NCBI GenBank assembly: GCA_029553505.1
Contig: JAKPKY010000003.1
Span: 1 to 64,000, forward strand
Origin: Planctomycetota bacterium
GTDB lineage: Bacteria > Planctomycetota > Phycisphaerae > SM23-33
Direction of reading: 5' to 3'
DNA length: 64,000 nucleotides
The notes beneath the pieces were generated by a model. The model was not told where the DNA came from. It did not search any database and worked only from the letters and a program-made list of their open reading frames with translations. Made by a program: the position numbers and the translations under genes. Below are positions 18,645-29,370 of the stretch, piece after piece. Numbering within the stretch: the first letter of the stretch is position 1; each line of letters starts with the position of its first letter.

Positions 18645-20930
18645 ATGTCCGGACCCCGTTCCGTTTTGCTGAACATGCCCCTGCCGGCCGAGTTGGCCCA
18701 CTTGGCTGCCAAAGAAGGCGTCGAGGTCGACCGCGCCTGGCTGACCACCGCCACCGACCTGAACCTCGCCGGAAGTTACGAGCGGGTCTTCCTGCTGGCT
18801 GAGACCGACCGCCTGGTAACGCTCGCCCTGCCCGACAAGTCCGGCCGACCCGCCACGCGCATCTGCCTGGCGCGCCAGAGCATCTCCGAAATCCGCACGC
18901 GCCAGGGCGTCGGCGGCGGGTTCCTCGACGCGCTGGTGGACGGCATCTACGTCGAGGTCGTCGCCTACTCCAACGCGCGGGCGGACGTGTTCCACAAGAC
19001 CGCCGCCAAGCTCAAGAGCTGGTTGAGGGGCATCCAGCCCGACGTCGGGCCCGAAGACGACGCCGACCCCCGCCGCTGCCCCAAGTGCGGCATGATGCTC
19101 GAATTCAAGGGCGACCTCTGCAAGCGGTGCATCAACCGCGGCGCGGTCTTCGTCCGCGTGCTGCGGATGATGCGCCCCTACACGGGCAAGGCCGTCGTCA
19201 TGATGGCGCTGGTGCTGGCGGGCATCGGGCTGAGCCTCATTCCCCAGCAGATGATCCGCGTGCTGATCGACCAGGTGCTGGCCCCGGGGCAGGCGGGCAA
19301 CCTTCCGCCCGCCAACGCGACGACCTGGCTGCTGGCCCTGGTGGCGGCGCTGCTGGGCATTCACGTCGTGATGGCCGGCATCCACATGATCATGGGGCGA
19401 CTGGCGAGCTTCGTCGGTACGCAGATCACCTTCGACATGCGCAGCCGGGTCTTCGGGCACCTGACGCGCCTGGGCGTGGACTACTACGACCGGTACAACG
19501 TCGGGCAGCTCATGAGCCGCGTCGCGGGCGACACCGAGCAGATGAAGGGTTTCGTCCACCAGATGACCAGCGGTTTCATGGCCCAGATGATCACCGTCGT
19601 CGCGGTCGGCGCGGTGCTGTTCAGCCTGAACTGGAAGCTCGCGATGATCACCCTGCTTCCGGCGCCGCTGGTGGTGACGGCGGCGATTTTCTTCTGGAAA
19701 CGCATCTACCCGCGCTACTTCCGCGTCTGGGACGCCAACAGCAAGCTCCACGGGACGCTCAACACCATCCTGTCAGGCATCCGCGTGGTCAAGGCGTTCG
19801 GGCAGGAGCACCGCGAGCAGAACCGCTTCGCCCGGTCCAGCGGGTACGTGCGAGACAGCTTCCGCGGCGTCGAATACACCGTCACGCTGTTCAACCCGTC
19901 CATCGGCGTGCTGTTCCAGCTGGGCGGAATCCTGGTGTGGTTCGTCGGCGGGCAGTGGGTGCTCGCCCACGACCTGACGCTGGGCAAGCTGATGGCCTTC
20001 CTGGGCTACCTGGGGATGTTCTACCACCCCCTGGGACAACTGACGCAACTGACCAACTGGTTGACGCAGTTCCTGACCGCCACCCAGCGGACGTTCGAGA
20101 TCCTCGACACCAACCCGCAGATCGCCGAGCAGGACCAGCCGCGCCCCCTGCTGGAGAAAGGCGGGAGCATCCGGTTCGAGAACGTGACGTTCGGTTACAG
20201 CCGGCACGAGCCGGTCATCAAGAACGTCAGCTTCGAGGTGGCCCCAGGCGAGCACATCGGAATCGTGGGCAAGAGCGGCTGCGGAAAGACCACGCTCATC
20301 AACCTGCTGGCGCGGTTCTACGACGTGGACGAGGGACGCATCCTCGTCGACGGCATCGACGTCCGCGAGCTTCAGCTCCAGCAGCTCCGCGCGTACGTGG
20401 GCGTGGTGCTCCAGGAGCCGTTCCTGTTCCGCGGGACGATCTACAACAACCTGACGTACGGCCAGCGCGACGCGACGCCGGAGCAGGTGCTTTCGGCCGC
20501 GAAGGCCGCCAACGCGCACGAGTTCATCATCCGCCACCCGCTGGGGTACGACACGTACATCGGCGAGCGCGGGGCCGGGCTGTCCGGCGGGGAACGCCAG
20601 CGCATCAGCATCGCGCGGGCGCTGCTGTACGACCCGAAAATCCTCATCCTCGACGAGGCGACCAGCAACGTGGACACCGAGAGCGAGCAGCTCATCCAGG
20701 AGGCGCTGGAGCGCGTCACGGCGGGGCGCACCACCATCGCCATCGCGCACCGCCTCAGCACGCTCAAGAACTCCGACCGCATCCTCGTGGTGGACAACGG
20801 GCAGATCGTCGAGCACGGAACGCACGAGCAGTTGCTGGGGCAAAAAGGCCTGTATTACAAGCTGGTGAAGATCCAGACGGAACTGTCCCGCGAGCCGAGC
20901 GTGGACGCCCTGTCCAACCGGAAGCCGTGA
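18645..20930 (+). CDS. ABC transporter, fused TM + ATPase, with N-terminal zinc-ribbon extension (DUF1854-associated type)
   Basis: Walker A GKSGCGKTTL, signature LSGGERQR, Walker B ILILDEATS; CPKCGMMLEFKGDLCKRC ribbon in N-term; next gene DUF1854. Confidence 0.9.
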   Translation: MSGPRSVLLNMPLPAELAHLAAKEGVEVDRAWLTTATDLNLAGSYERVFLLAETDRLVTLALPDKSGRPATRICLARQSISEIRTRQGVGGGFLDALVDGIYVEVVAYSNARADVFHKTAAKLKSWLRGIQPDVGPEDDADPRRCPKCGMMLEFKGDLCKRCINRGAVFVRVLRMMRPYTGKAVVMMALVLAGIGLSLIPQQMIRVLIDQVLAPGQAGNLPPANATTWLLALVAALLGIHVVMAGIHMIMGRLASFVGTQITFDMRSRVFGHLTRLGVDYYDRYNVGQLMSRVAGDTEQMKGFVHQMTSGFMAQMITVVAVGAVLFSLNWKLAMITLLPAPLVVTAAIFFWKRIYPRYFRVWDANSKLHGTLNTILSGIRVVKAFGQEHREQNRFARSSGYVRDSFRGVEYTVTLFNPSIGVLFQLGGILVWFVGGQWVLAHDLTLGKLMAFLGYLGMFYHPLGQLTQLTNWLTQFLTATQRTFEILDTNPQIAEQDQPRPLLEKGGSIRFENVTFGYSRHEPVIKNVSFEVAPGEHIGIVGKSGCGKTTLINLLARFYDVDEGRILVDGIDVRELQLQQLRAYVGVVLQEPFLFRGTIYNNLTYGQRDATPEQVLSAAKAANAHEFIIRHPLGYDTYIGERGAGLSGGERQRISIARALLYDPKILILDEATSNVDTESEQLIQEALERVTAGRTTIAIAHRLSTLKNSDRILVVDNGQIVEHGTHEQLLGQKGLYYKLVKIQTELSREPSVDALSNRKP

Positions 20931-20931
20931 C

Positions 20932-21486
20932 ATGACGGACGAGCCGACACAACCCGAATCCGAATCCGGGCCGGACCCGACGCGGGTGCGCTACCTCACG
21001 CCGGACTCGTGCCGCATCCACCTCGGCACGCACGGCGCGCTGCACGTGACCGTGCGCGACGAGCGCATCTACGGCGGCGTCTACGCGGCGTACGCCTTCC
21101 CGGTGGCCTACGGCGACCAGTTCATCTCCCTGCTGCACAGCGCGGGCGAGGGAAAGGACGTCGAGATCGGGCTGATCCGCAACCTGTCGGACTTTCCGCC
21201 GCAGCAGGCCGACCTCGTCCGCCAGGCGCTCGCCCGGCGGTACTTCATCCACACCATCACGCGCATCCACGAGATCGGCTGGAAGTACGGGTTCGTCTCG
21301 CTGGACGTGGAGACCGACAAGGGGCGCGTGCAGTTCATGATGCGATGGAAATCCGACCGCGCGGTGGACTACGGGCGGCGCGGCAAGGTGCTCATCGACG
21401 TCGACGAGAACCGCTACCTCATTCCCAACCTCGACGCGCTAAGCCCGGGCGAACGGGCCGACTTCACCCGGATCATCTATTGGTGA
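20932..21486 (+). CDS. DUF1854 family protein
   Basis: VTVRDERIYGGVYAAYAFPVAYGDQFISLL...GKDVEIGLIRNLSDFPPQQADLVRQALARRYFIHTITRIHEIGWKYGFVSLDVETDKGRVQFMMRW; immediately downstream of ABC transporter. Confidence 0.8.
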   Translation: MTDEPTQPESESGPDPTRVRYLTPDSCRIHLGTHGALHVTVRDERIYGGVYAAYAFPVAYGDQFISLLHSAGEGKDVEIGLIRNLSDFPPQQADLVRQALARRYFIHTITRIHEIGWKYGFVSLDVETDKGRVQFMMRWKSDRAVDYGRRGKVLIDVDENRYLIPNLDALSPGERADFTRIIYW

Positions 21487-21605
21487 AAAGCGAAGGAACC
21501 CGGAACTCGGAACCGGGAACACGGTCTTCCAATTGTCAATTTGCAATTGTCAATTGACAATTTCCCCACTCGCCACTCTCCACTAAGCACTCTGCACTAT
21601 GCACT
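21487..21605 (+). repeat. Low-complexity composite repeat block
   Basis: GGAACCCGGAACTCGGAACCGGGAACACGG + CAATTGTCAATTTGCAATTGTCAATTGACAATT + CCACTCGCCACTCTCCACTAAGCACTCTGCACTATGCACTC. Confidence 0.85.
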
Positions 21606-21673
21606 CTTCTTGCATTCCGCGCGCGGATGCTCAATAATCTCGTCTCGCGGACCCCAGTACGGAAAGGCCGGCC

Positions 21674-23056
21674 ATGGATACGATCGAAAAGGTCTTCAAG
21701 GCATACGACGTGCGCGGTCTCTACGGCGAGGAGGTCACCGAGGACCTTGCCTGGAAGATCGGTCACGCGTCGGGTCAGTTCCTGCGGAGCCTGTTGAGCG
21801 GATACGAGCGCGGGCAGGCGGCGAGCAACCGCGTGGTCGTCGGGCGGGACATGCGCCCCCACAGCGAGTCGCTGGTGCAGGCGATGGTCGAGGGCATCAC
21901 CTCCAGCGGGGCCGGGTGCATCGACATCGGCCTGTGCGACACGCCGATGGTGTATTTCGCAATCAACCACTTGGGCGCGTGCGGGGGCATCCAGGTAACG
22001 GCGTCGCATAACCCCATCCAGTACAACGGGTTCAAGATTTCCGGCGCCAAGGCCCGCCCCGTGGGCGCCAACACCGGCCTGAAGGAAATCCAGCACATCG
22101 TCAGCACGCTCCGGCGGATGCCGATCGGCGCGTCGCTGGCGCCGGCGCAGAAGGTGGACCTCTGGAGCGAGTACCGCTCGCACGTGCTGAAGTTCCTCAA
22201 GACGCCGCGCCGCCTGAAGGTGGTGGTGGACGCCTCCAACGGGATGGGCGGAAAGATGTTCCCGGCCATCTTCTCCGGAACGGACATCGAGATCCTTCCG
22301 CTGAACTTCGAGATCGGCAAGGGCTTCGTGCACGAGCCGAACCCGCTGGTGGAGGCGAACCTCCAGATGACCAAGGACGCGGTGCGGAAGCACCATGCCG
22401 ACGTGGGCATCTGCACCGACGGCGACGCGGACCGCTGCATGTTCGTCGACGAGAAGGGCCAGACCGTTCGGTGCGACCTGATGACGGCGCTGCTCTCGCG
22501 GCACTTCCTGAAGGACAATCCCGGCGCGATGGTGGTGTACGACCTCCGCTCCAGCCGGGTGGTGCCCGAGGAGATCCGCGCCGCCGGCGGGGTGCCCCGG
22601 CGCGAGCGCGTCGGGCACGCGTTCATGAAAAAGGCCATGTCCGACGGGCACGGCGTCTTCGGCGGCGAACTGAGCGGGCATTTCTACTTCCGCGACAACT
22701 TCAACTGCGATTCCGGCGCCATCGCCTTCGCGACGGCGCTGAGCGTCCTGAGCGCCCAGGAGCTGCCGTTCAGCCGGCTGATCGAGCCCCTGAACCGCTA
22801 CAGCCACAGCGGAGAGATCAACTTCCAGGTCCAAGACAAGGACGCCAAGATGAAGGAGATCGCCGGGAAGTTCTCCGACGCGCAGATCGACCACCTCGAC
22901 GGGGTGACCTGCCAGTACGAGGACTGGTGGTGCAACGTCCGCCCGTCGAACACCGAGCCGCTGCTGCGCCTGACGCTGGAAGCCCGCACGCCGGAACAGA
23001 TGAAGGCGCGCCTGAAGGACGTCGAGGCGATCCTGGGCAAGCCCGTCGCGCATTAA
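21674..23056 (+). CDS. Phosphomannomutase/phosphoglucomutase
   Basis: FKAYDVRGLYGEEV, VTASHNPIQYNGFKI, CTDGDADRCMFVDEKG, GGELSGHFYFRDN, PSNTEPLLRLTLEA. Confidence 0.93.
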   Translation: MDTIEKVFKAYDVRGLYGEEVTEDLAWKIGHASGQFLRSLLSGYERGQAASNRVVVGRDMRPHSESLVQAMVEGITSSGAGCIDIGLCDTPMVYFAINHLGACGGIQVTASHNPIQYNGFKISGAKARPVGANTGLKEIQHIVSTLRRMPIGASLAPAQKVDLWSEYRSHVLKFLKTPRRLKVVVDASNGMGGKMFPAIFSGTDIEILPLNFEIGKGFVHEPNPLVEANLQMTKDAVRKHHADVGICTDGDADRCMFVDEKGQTVRCDLMTALLSRHFLKDNPGAMVVYDLRSSRVVPEEIRAAGGVPRRERVGHAFMKKAMSDGHGVFGGELSGHFYFRDNFNCDSGAIAFATALSVLSAQELPFSRLIEPLNRYSHSGEINFQVQDKDAKMKEIAGKFSDAQIDHLDGVTCQYEDWWCNVRPSNTEPLLRLTLEARTPEQMKARLKDVEAILGKPVAH

Positions 23057-23185
23057 ATCCTGTTGAAAACCAGGAATCCGGGGTGCCACGGCTTGCTTGT
23101 CAAGCCGTGTAGCCGCAAGAACACTGCTTGCAAGCAAGCAGTGCCACCCTTCAGAGGAATCTGACGGGGAGTATTCAGACAGGGC
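23057..23185 (-). repeat. Double-hairpin palindromic element, copy A3 (inverted orientation)
   Basis: Reverse complement aligns with A2 across its length; begins directly after stop TAA 23054-23056. Confidence 0.92.
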
Positions 23186-23229
23186 CTGCGCGGAACGGGA
23201 ATCTTTCGCCGCAACGGGGAGACAGGTGA

Positions 23230-23982
23230 ATGAACGTGGGACCGACACCTCCGGGCGCCCTGCCGCCCCTGCCTCGGACTGGCACCAATTGGCCAACCAT
23301 CCTCGGGATTCTGTGCATGGTTTTTGGCGGACTTGGCTTGACTGGCTTGGCATGGAACGTGCTGGCGAGTTCCAAACAGATGGCCGATCCGTTGGGGATT
23401 TACGCCTGGAACGAACGGGAAACCCGTCGCATTGAAGAGGAGTCGCTGGTTGCGTCCCAGCCGTCCGAAGACGTCGAGATCGAAATGCCTGATGGCGAAA
23501 AAATTCGCGTGTCCTTCCCCAAGCCCGAGCCGGCGACGACCCAAGTCGAGGAGGCCCCCGCCCCGCGGCAGGTGGGGGAGGAAATGAGCCGACTGACCAA
23601 TCCGTATCATGGCCGCTCGGTGTGGTCGGTCCTTCTGATGGCGCTGGCGATGCTGGCAAAATCGCTATTGGTGGTCGGCGGATTCCTGCTGTACCGTCGC
23701 AGGCCCGTCGCCAGGGGGTTGCTGCTGGGGACCGCGGCGCTCCTCGTGCTGGAAACCCTTTTGGCACAATCCATCGTGCTGAATGGAATTCTGTCTTCCC
23801 AAGGATTCGGTCTCCGGGGATTCGGCGGAAAGATGGGAGAAGAGTTCTTCCGCGGAGCGGTTCTGTTCGGCACACTGATAGGGTTGGTCTTCTCGCTGGC
23901 GGGGCCGGTTTTCCTGCTGATCTGGTTCCACCGCCGAAAGATCATCCGCGAAGTCGAATCGTGGCGACTTGCCGGCGCGTAA
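23230..23982 (+). CDS. Hypothetical membrane protein
   Basis: Several TM segments; start near GGGAGACAGGTGA. Confidence 0.55.
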   Translation: MNVGPTPPGALPPLPRTGTNWPTILGILCMVFGGLGLTGLAWNVLASSKQMADPLGIYAWNERETRRIEEESLVASQPSEDVEIEMPDGEKIRVSFPKPEPATTQVEEAPAPRQVGEEMSRLTNPYHGRSVWSVLLMALAMLAKSLLVVGGFLLYRRRPVARGLLLGTAALLVLETLLAQSIVLNGILSSQGFGLRGFGGKMGEEFFRGAVLFGTLIGLVFSLAGPVFLLIWFHRRKIIREVESWRLAGA

Positions 23983-24218
23983 ACCGATTTGCTCAAGTCT
24001 GTCGCCCCTCCGGGATTCGGGGGAAAGAGAGCGGGATTTCAGGATTCCAGAGATTCCGCGGATTGATTCCATTATCAATCCATCCGTGTAATCCCATGAA
24101 TCCGAGGAATCCCGCTCCGTTTTTCTCTCGCACGTCGGGAAAAAACCTTACGTCGCCATTTCCCCGCCGGAAAAAGCAAATCCTATATTTCCGCTGGAAG
24201 CCTTGGTGGAAGCACTCG

Positions 24219-25145
24219 ATGCCGATGGACGAAAACAACCAGACCCTGTGCAACTTCGTGTTCCGCAGCGACAACGCCCCGGCGCGGAAGGAAGCCCGCA
24301 AGGCCTTCCTGATCGTCATGTCCGGGTCGCGGGCGGGCGAGATGTATCCGCTCCAGAAGCCCGAAGTGACGGTCGGCCGCGCGCCCGGCTGCGACATCGT
24401 GCTGGACGACCCGAGCGTCTCGCGCGTCCACGCGCGGTTCCTGTTGGACGCCGAGGGCAAGGTCACCGTCGCCGACAACCGCAGCACCAACGGAACGTAC
24501 GTCGACGGCGCGGCGGTCGTCACGCTGGCGCTGCGCGACGGGCAGCGCATCGAGTTCGGCGGCACGACGATCCTGAAGTTCTCCTACCAGGACACGATCG
24601 AGGAGGAGTTCCAGCGAGGCCTGTTCGAGAACGCCATCCGCGACGGGCTCACGCAGGTCTACAACCGCAGGTACTTCATGGAGCGCCTGGCGGCGGACGT
24701 CTCGCACGCGATCCGCCACGTCGTGCCCCTGAGCCTGCTGATGCTGGACCTGGACCACTTCAAGAAGGTCAACGACACGTACGGGCATCCCGCGGGCGAC
24801 TTCGTGCTGCGCCAGCTCGCGATGCTGATCGGAAACACGCTGCGCGAGGAGGACATTCTCGCGCGGTACGGCGGCGAGGAGTTCGTGCTGATTTTGCGCG
24901 ACACCGACGCGGCGCGGGCGGAAGTGCTCGCCGAGCGCGTGCGCAGGCTCGTCGAGCGGACGCCCTTCCGCCACGAGGGCAGGCTCATCGAGGTGACGGT
25001 TTCCGTCGGGGTGACGACGCTGGGCGGTTCGATCGACTCGGCCGAGGCGATGGTCCGCGAGGCCGACCGCCTGCTCTACGACGCCAAGCACTGCGGGCGG
25101 AACCGCATCCGCAGCGCGGACATGCCGATGGTGGAGACTTCGTGA
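24219..25145 (+). CDS. FHA-GGDEF diguanylate cyclase
   Basis: [56 protein letters not shown]...[18 protein letters not shown]...[14 protein letters not shown] (active GGEEF with RxxD I-site). Confidence 0.93.
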   Translation: MPMDENNQTLCNFVFRSDNAPARKEARKAFLIVMSGSRAGEMYPLQKPEVTVGRAPGCDIVLDDPSVSRVHARFLLDAEGKVTVADNRSTNGTYVDGAAVVTLALRDGQRIEFGGTTILKFSYQDTIEEEFQRGLFENAIRDGLTQVYNRRYFMERLAADVSHAIRHVVPLSLLMLDLDHFKKVNDTYGHPAGDFVLRQLAMLIGNTLREEDILARYGGEEFVLILRDTDAARAEVLAERVRRLVERTPFRHEGRLIEVTVSVGVTTLGGSIDSAEAMVREADRLLYDAKHCGRNRIRSADMPMVETS

Positions 25146-25157
25146 CGGGGGGCGGTC

Positions 25158-28115
25158 CTACGCTCCGGCCGGGCTCGCCGCCTGCGCCGCCAGGTGGCGG
25201 GTGAGGTACTGCCCGGTGTAGCTTTCCGCGTTGGCGGCGACATCCTCGGGCGTGCCTTCCGCGACGATCCGTCCGCCGGCGTCTCCCCCTTCCGGGCCCA
25301 GGTCGATGATCCAGTCGGCGCACTTGATGACGTCCATGTTGTGCTCGATGACCACGATCGTGTTGCCCATGTCGGCCAGGCGGTTCAGCACGTTCAGCAG
25401 GTTGTGGATGTCGGCGAAGTGCAGGCCCGTCGTCGGCTCGTCCAGCACGTAGAGGGTGTGCCCGGTGGCGCTCTTGCCCAGCTCCGAAGCCAGCTTCACG
25501 CGCTGCGCCTCGCCGCCGGACAGCGTGGTGCTGCTCTGCCCGAGCTCGATGTAGCCCAGTCCGACGTCGTTGAGCGCCTTGAGGAGCTGCTTGATCTTGG
25601 GGAAGTTGTCGAAGAAGCCCAGCGCCTCCTCGACGCGCATGCTCAGCACGTCGGCGATGTTGCGGCCCTTGTAGCGGACCTCGAGCGTCTCGCGGTTGTA
25701 GCGCGTGCCCTTGCACTCCTGGCACTGCACGTAGATGTCGGGCAGGAAGTGCATCTCGATCTTCTTGGTTCCCTGCCCCTGGCAGGCCTCGCAGCGCCCG
25801 CCCTTGACGTTGAAGCTGAACCGCCCGGCCTTGTATCCGCGGATTTTCGCCTCGCGCGTCTTGGCGTAGAGCTGGCGGATGAGGTCGAACACGCCGGTGT
25901 AGGTGGCGGGGTTGCTGCGCGGGGTGCGCCCGATGGGCGACTGGTCGATCTCGATGACCTTGTCCACGCGCCCGATGCCGAGGATCTTGGCGAACTCGCT
26001 GGGCTTCTCGCGCGAGTTGTACAGGCGGCGCTTCAGCGCGCACAGGAGCGTCTGGTTGACCAGCGTGCTCTTGCCCGACCCGCTGACGCCCGTGACGCAG
26101 ACGATTCCGCCCAGGGGGAACCGCACGTCGATGCCCTTGAGGTTGTGCTCGCGGCAGCCCCGCAACTCCACGCAGCGCCGGGCGGAGACCTTCCGCCGAC
26201 TGGCGGGAAGCTCGATCTGCATCCGCCGCGAGAGGTACTTGCCCGTCATGGAGTCTTCCGAGGCGAGAATTTCCCCCGGCGTGCCCTGCGCGACGATCTT
26301 CCCGCCGTGTCGCCCCGCCGCGGGGCCCATGTCGATGATGTGGTCGGCGGCGAGGATCGTCTCCTCGTCGTGCTCGACCACCAGCACGGTGTTGCCCATG
26401 TCGCGCAGGTGCGCCAGCGTGCGGATGAGGCGCGTGTTGTCGCGCTGGTGCAGGCCGATGGTCGGTTCGTCCAGCACGTAGCAGACGCCCACGAGCCCGC
26501 TGCCCACCTGCGTCGCCAGGCGGATGCGCTGCGCCTCCGCGCCGGAGAGGGTCGCCGCGGTGCGGTCCAGCGTGATGTAGTCCAGCCCGACGTCGCGAAG
26601 GAACGTCAGGCGGTGGCGGATCTCCCGCAGGATCGTCTCGGCGATCTGCGTCTTTTCCGCGTCGAGCTTCAGCGAGTCGAAATACGCCAGCGCGTCGGTG
26701 ATGCTCAGGCGGGTGACCTCGTGAATGTTTCGCCCGCCGACGGTCACCGCCAGCGAGGCCGGGCGCAACCGCGCGCCCCGGCAGGCGGGGCAAGGCTGCT
26801 CCGACATGTACCCGTGCAGGCGCGCCTTGACGAACTCGCTGTCGGTGTTCTTCCAACGGCGGGTGAGGTTCGGGATCACGCCCTCCCAGTTCGACGCCGG
26901 GTCGCCCTGCATCAGCAGGCGGCGGAGGTTCGCGGGCAACTCCGAGTACGGAAGGATCGGCGAGACGCCGTACGTCCGGCAGAACTGGCGGAGCTGGCGG
27001 TTGTAGAAGATGTTCATCCGCTTTCCGCCGTGGCGCCAGGCATCGATGGCGCCCTGGCTGATCGACAGGCTCGTGTCCGGCACGATCAGGTCCGGGTCGA
27101 ACTCGAGGATCGTCCCCAGTCCGTCGCAGCTTTCGCACGCGCCGTAGGGCGAGTTGAAGCTGAACATCCGGGGCGACAGTTCCTCGAGGTTCGCCTCGGG
27201 ATGCTCGGGGCAGGCGTAGGTGGCGCTGAAGAGGCGGTCCTTCCACGCGGCGCCGCCGTTTCCGTTGTCCGTCGCGGGCGGCGGCGCGGGCGCGTCGCCC
27301 GCCGGGGCCGAACGGTCCTCGTAGGAAATCGTCACCAGCCCGCCGGCCAGCGCCAGCGCCGTCTCGATGCTGTCCGACAGGCGGATGCGCACCGAGTCCC
27401 GGAGGATCAGGCGGTCCACCACCACCTCGATCGTGTGCTTGCGGTTCTTGTCCAGTTCGGGGGCGCTCTTCAACTCGCACACCTGCCCGTCGATCCGCAC
27501 GCGCACGTACCCCTCGCGCTGCACGTGCCGCAACAGTTCGGCGTGCTGCCCTTTTTGCCCGCGCACCACCGGCGCCAGCACCATGAAGCGGGTTTCCTCG
27601 GGCATGGTCATGATGGCGTCGACCATCTGGCTGACCATCTGGCTGGTGATGGGCCGGCCGCAAATCCAGCAGTGCGGCTCGCCCACCCGGCTGAACAGCA
27701 GGCGGAGGTAGTCGTAGATCTCCGTCGTGGTGGCGACGGTCGATCTCGGGTTGGACCCGCCCGCCCGCTGCTCGATGGCGACGGTCGGGGGGAGCCCCTC
27801 GATGTGCTCCACGTCGGGCTTGGACAACTGCTCCAGGAACTGCCTCGCGTAGGCCGAAAGGCTCTCGACGTACTTGCGCTGCCCCTCGGCGTAGATCGTG
27901 TCGAACGCCAGGGAGCTCTTGCCCGACCCGCTGAGTCCGGTCAGCACGACCAGCTTGTCGCGCGGGATGCGGACGTCGATGTTGCGGAGGTTGTGCTCCT
28001 TGGCGCCGAGAACGACGATCTCGCGGGCCGCGTCAGGGCCGTGGGCGGCGGACTTGCCGTTCCGGCCGTTCCGCCCGTTGGACGCGATCGAGGATGTAGG
28101 ACTCTTGTTTGCCAT
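25158..28115 (-). CDS. uvrA: UvrABC excinuclease subunit A
   Basis: [75 protein letters not shown]; two ABC ATPase modules. Confidence 0.98.
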   Translation of the reverse strand: MANKSPTSSIASNGRNGRNGKSAAHGPDAAREIVVLGAKEHNLRNIDVRIPRDKLVVLTGLSGSGKSSLAFDTIYAEGQRKYVESLSAYARQFLEQLSKPDVEHIEGLPPTVAIEQRAGGSNPRSTVATTTEIYDYLRLLFSRVGEPHCWICGRPITSQMVSQMVDAIMTMPEETRFMVLAPVVRGQKGQHAELLRHVQREGYVRVRIDGQVCELKSAPELDKNRKHTIEVVVDRLILRDSVRIRLSDSIETALALAGGLVTISYEDRSAPAGDAPAPPPATDNGNGGAAWKDRLFSATYACPEHPEANLEELSPRMFSFNSPYGACESCDGLGTILEFDPDLIVPDTSLSISQGAIDAWRHGGKRMNIFYNRQLRQFCRTYGVSPILPYSELPANLRRLLMQGDPASNWEGVIPNLTRRWKNTDSEFVKARLHGYMSEQPCPACRGARLRPASLAVTVGGRNIHEVTRLSITDALAYFDSLKLDAEKTQIAETILREIRHRLTFLRDVGLDYITLDRTAATLSGAEAQRIRLATQVGSGLVGVCYVLDEPTIGLHQRDNTRLIRTLAHLRDMGNTVLVVEHDEETILAADHIIDMGPAAGRHGGKIVAQGTPGEILASEDSMTGKYLSRRMQIELPASRRKVSARRCVELRGCREHNLKGIDVRFPLGGIVCVTGVSGSGKSTLVNQTLLCALKRRLYNSREKPSEFAKILGIGRVDKVIEIDQSPIGRTPRSNPATYTGVFDLIRQLYAKTREAKIRGYKAGRFSFNVKGGRCEACQGQGTKKIEMHFLPDIYVQCQECKGTRYNRETLEVRYKGRNIADVLSMRVEEALGFFDNFPKIKQLLKALNDVGLGYIELGQSSTTLSGGEAQRVKLASELGKSATGHTLYVLDEPTTGLHFADIHNLLNVLNRLADMGNTIVVIEHNMDVIKCADWIIDLGPEGGDAGGRIVAEGTPEDVAANAESYTGQYLTRHLAAQAASPAGA

Positions 28116-28165
28116 GGATACGGAAACGGATGATTATACCAACACCACCAGACGGGCACAAGCAT

Positions 28166-28251
28166 CCTCGGCGCAAGCAAAAGCAATCCGGATTCCCGTG
28201 CGCGGGCGAGACGCCCACGATACAAATTAGTGCCCTCGGCGCAAGCAAAAG
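28166..28251 (+). repeat. Direct repeat CCTCGGCGCAAGCAAAAG x2 flanking a GGGCGAGACGCCC hairpin
   Basis: Copies at 28166-28183 and 28234-28251, identical 18 bp. Confidence 0.8.
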
Positions 28252-28277
28252 GCCCGCCGGTAACGACCGGCGGGCCC
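28250..28277 (-). terminator. Rho-independent terminator of the STAS gene
   Basis: On minus strand GGCCCGCCGGTCGTTACCGGCGGGCC followed by TTTTGCTT. Confidence 0.7.
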
Positions 28278-28299
28278 GGGGATTCTTCTCGCCTGGCGC

Positions 28300-28635
28300 T
28301 TATTCCTTGGCCAGTTGCAGGCTGGCCAGGGCGGTCGCGATGTCGTTGGTGAACTCGAAAATCTTGTCCAGGCCCGTCACCAGGAACACGCCCCAGACCT
28401 GCGTGTTGACGTCGCACAGGACCAGCTTGCGGTCCGAGGCGATCATCTGCTTGCGGAGGCGCAGCAGGCGGGCGATGTTGGAGCTGTTGATGAAGCTGAC
28501 GGCAGAGAAGTTCAGCACCACGTCGGTGGGCTTGGACTCGAGCGCTTCCATGAGAGTGCCCAGCTCGTCGGTGAACTGCGGGTCGTCGGACAGCTCGGCC
28601 ACCGTGATCTCGTCGGACCAGTTCTGAATTGCCAT
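28300..28635 (-). CDS. STAS-domain anti-sigma-factor-antagonist-like protein
   Basis: MAIQNWSDEITVAELSDDPQFTDELGTLMEALESKPTDVVLNFSAVSFINSSNIARLLRLRKQM. Confidence 0.85.
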   Translation of the reverse strand: MAIQNWSDEITVAELSDDPQFTDELGTLMEALESKPTDVVLNFSAVSFINSSNIARLLRLRKQMIASDRKLVLCDVNTQVWGVFLVTGLDKIFEFTNDIATALASLQLAKE

Positions 28636-28691
28636 GCCGGTTTCCTTCCCTGAGGCTTTACTGCGCAGGGTACACGCCCGGGGCAGACGGG

Positions 28692-29291
28692 TCAAGATGC
28701 AGGCTCGGATTCGCCGCCGCCGGCCGCGCGTCCTGCCGTCTGGGCCACCGCGCCGATGGCGGTGTCGGCCGCCACGTGCAGCCCGGCCAGGAACGCCAGA
28801 AGCGGCGCCATCGCGCGCAGGTCTTCGGGAATCTTCTCCATCCTCGGGAGCAGCGCCAGCGTCACCCCCCCCAACGCCGCCAGCAGCGCCAGCAGCACCT
28901 GCCCCCAGGCGACCATCCGCCGCCCATAGGCCCGGCGGCGCAAAAGCATCGCCCCACCGACGCCCGTCAGCACCCCGCCGACGACGATGTACGCGGCCGC
29001 GAGAATCTCCGCCGGCAAGGGGTCGTGCCGGGCCCGAACGACCACCCACCCCAGCCCGCCCAGGACATTCAGGCCCGCCCACCCCAGCGCCGCCCATGCC
29101 GACGCCAGCAGACCTCTCGTCCTCGCCACCGGCGCGGGCGGGTTCGGATCGACCACCGGCTCGTACGGCCCGGGCAGCGCCGCCGTCCCGCGGATGCCCC
29201 GCAGGAAATTCCGCACCCACAGGACGGCGATGACCGCCACCACCGCCGTCACCACGCCGAAGATTCCCGTCACCGTCTTGTCGCCGGACAT
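28692..29291 (-). CDS. Hypothetical multi-TM protein
   Basis: MSGDKTVTGIFGVVTAVVAVIAVLWVRNFLRG... Confidence 0.6.
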   Translation of the reverse strand: MSGDKTVTGIFGVVTAVVAVIAVLWVRNFLRGIRGTAALPGPYEPVVDPNPPAPVARTRGLLASAWAALGWAGLNVLGGLGWVVVRARHDPLPAEILAAAYIVVGGVLTGVGGAMLLRRRAYGRRMVAWGQVLLALLAALGGVTLALLPRMEKIPEDLRAMAPLLAFLAGLHVAADTAIGAVAQTAGRAAGGGESEPAS

Positions 29292-29312
29292 GTTTTCCCT
29301 TCCCGCTACAAC

Positions 29313-29349
29313 GCGGTTGTTCCGCTTCGCTTCGCAAACCACGGCGCCC
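29313..29349 (+). repeat. Hairpin repeat B1
   Basis: GCGGTTGTTCCGCTTCGCTTCGCAAACCACGGCGCCC; near-identical to B2. Confidence 0.8.
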
Positions 29350-29370
29350 GCAATGTCAAACTTCCCCGCC

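Noticed and set aside
24000-24200. Possible ncRNA in spacer before FHA-GGDEF gene
   Set aside because: Sequence is low-complexity GATTCC/AATCC-type filler; no conserved fold recognised.
25194-28133. 979-aa ORF on + strand
   Set aside because: Exact antisense shadow of uvrA; high-GC third positions open the opposite frame and the product has no recognisable domain.
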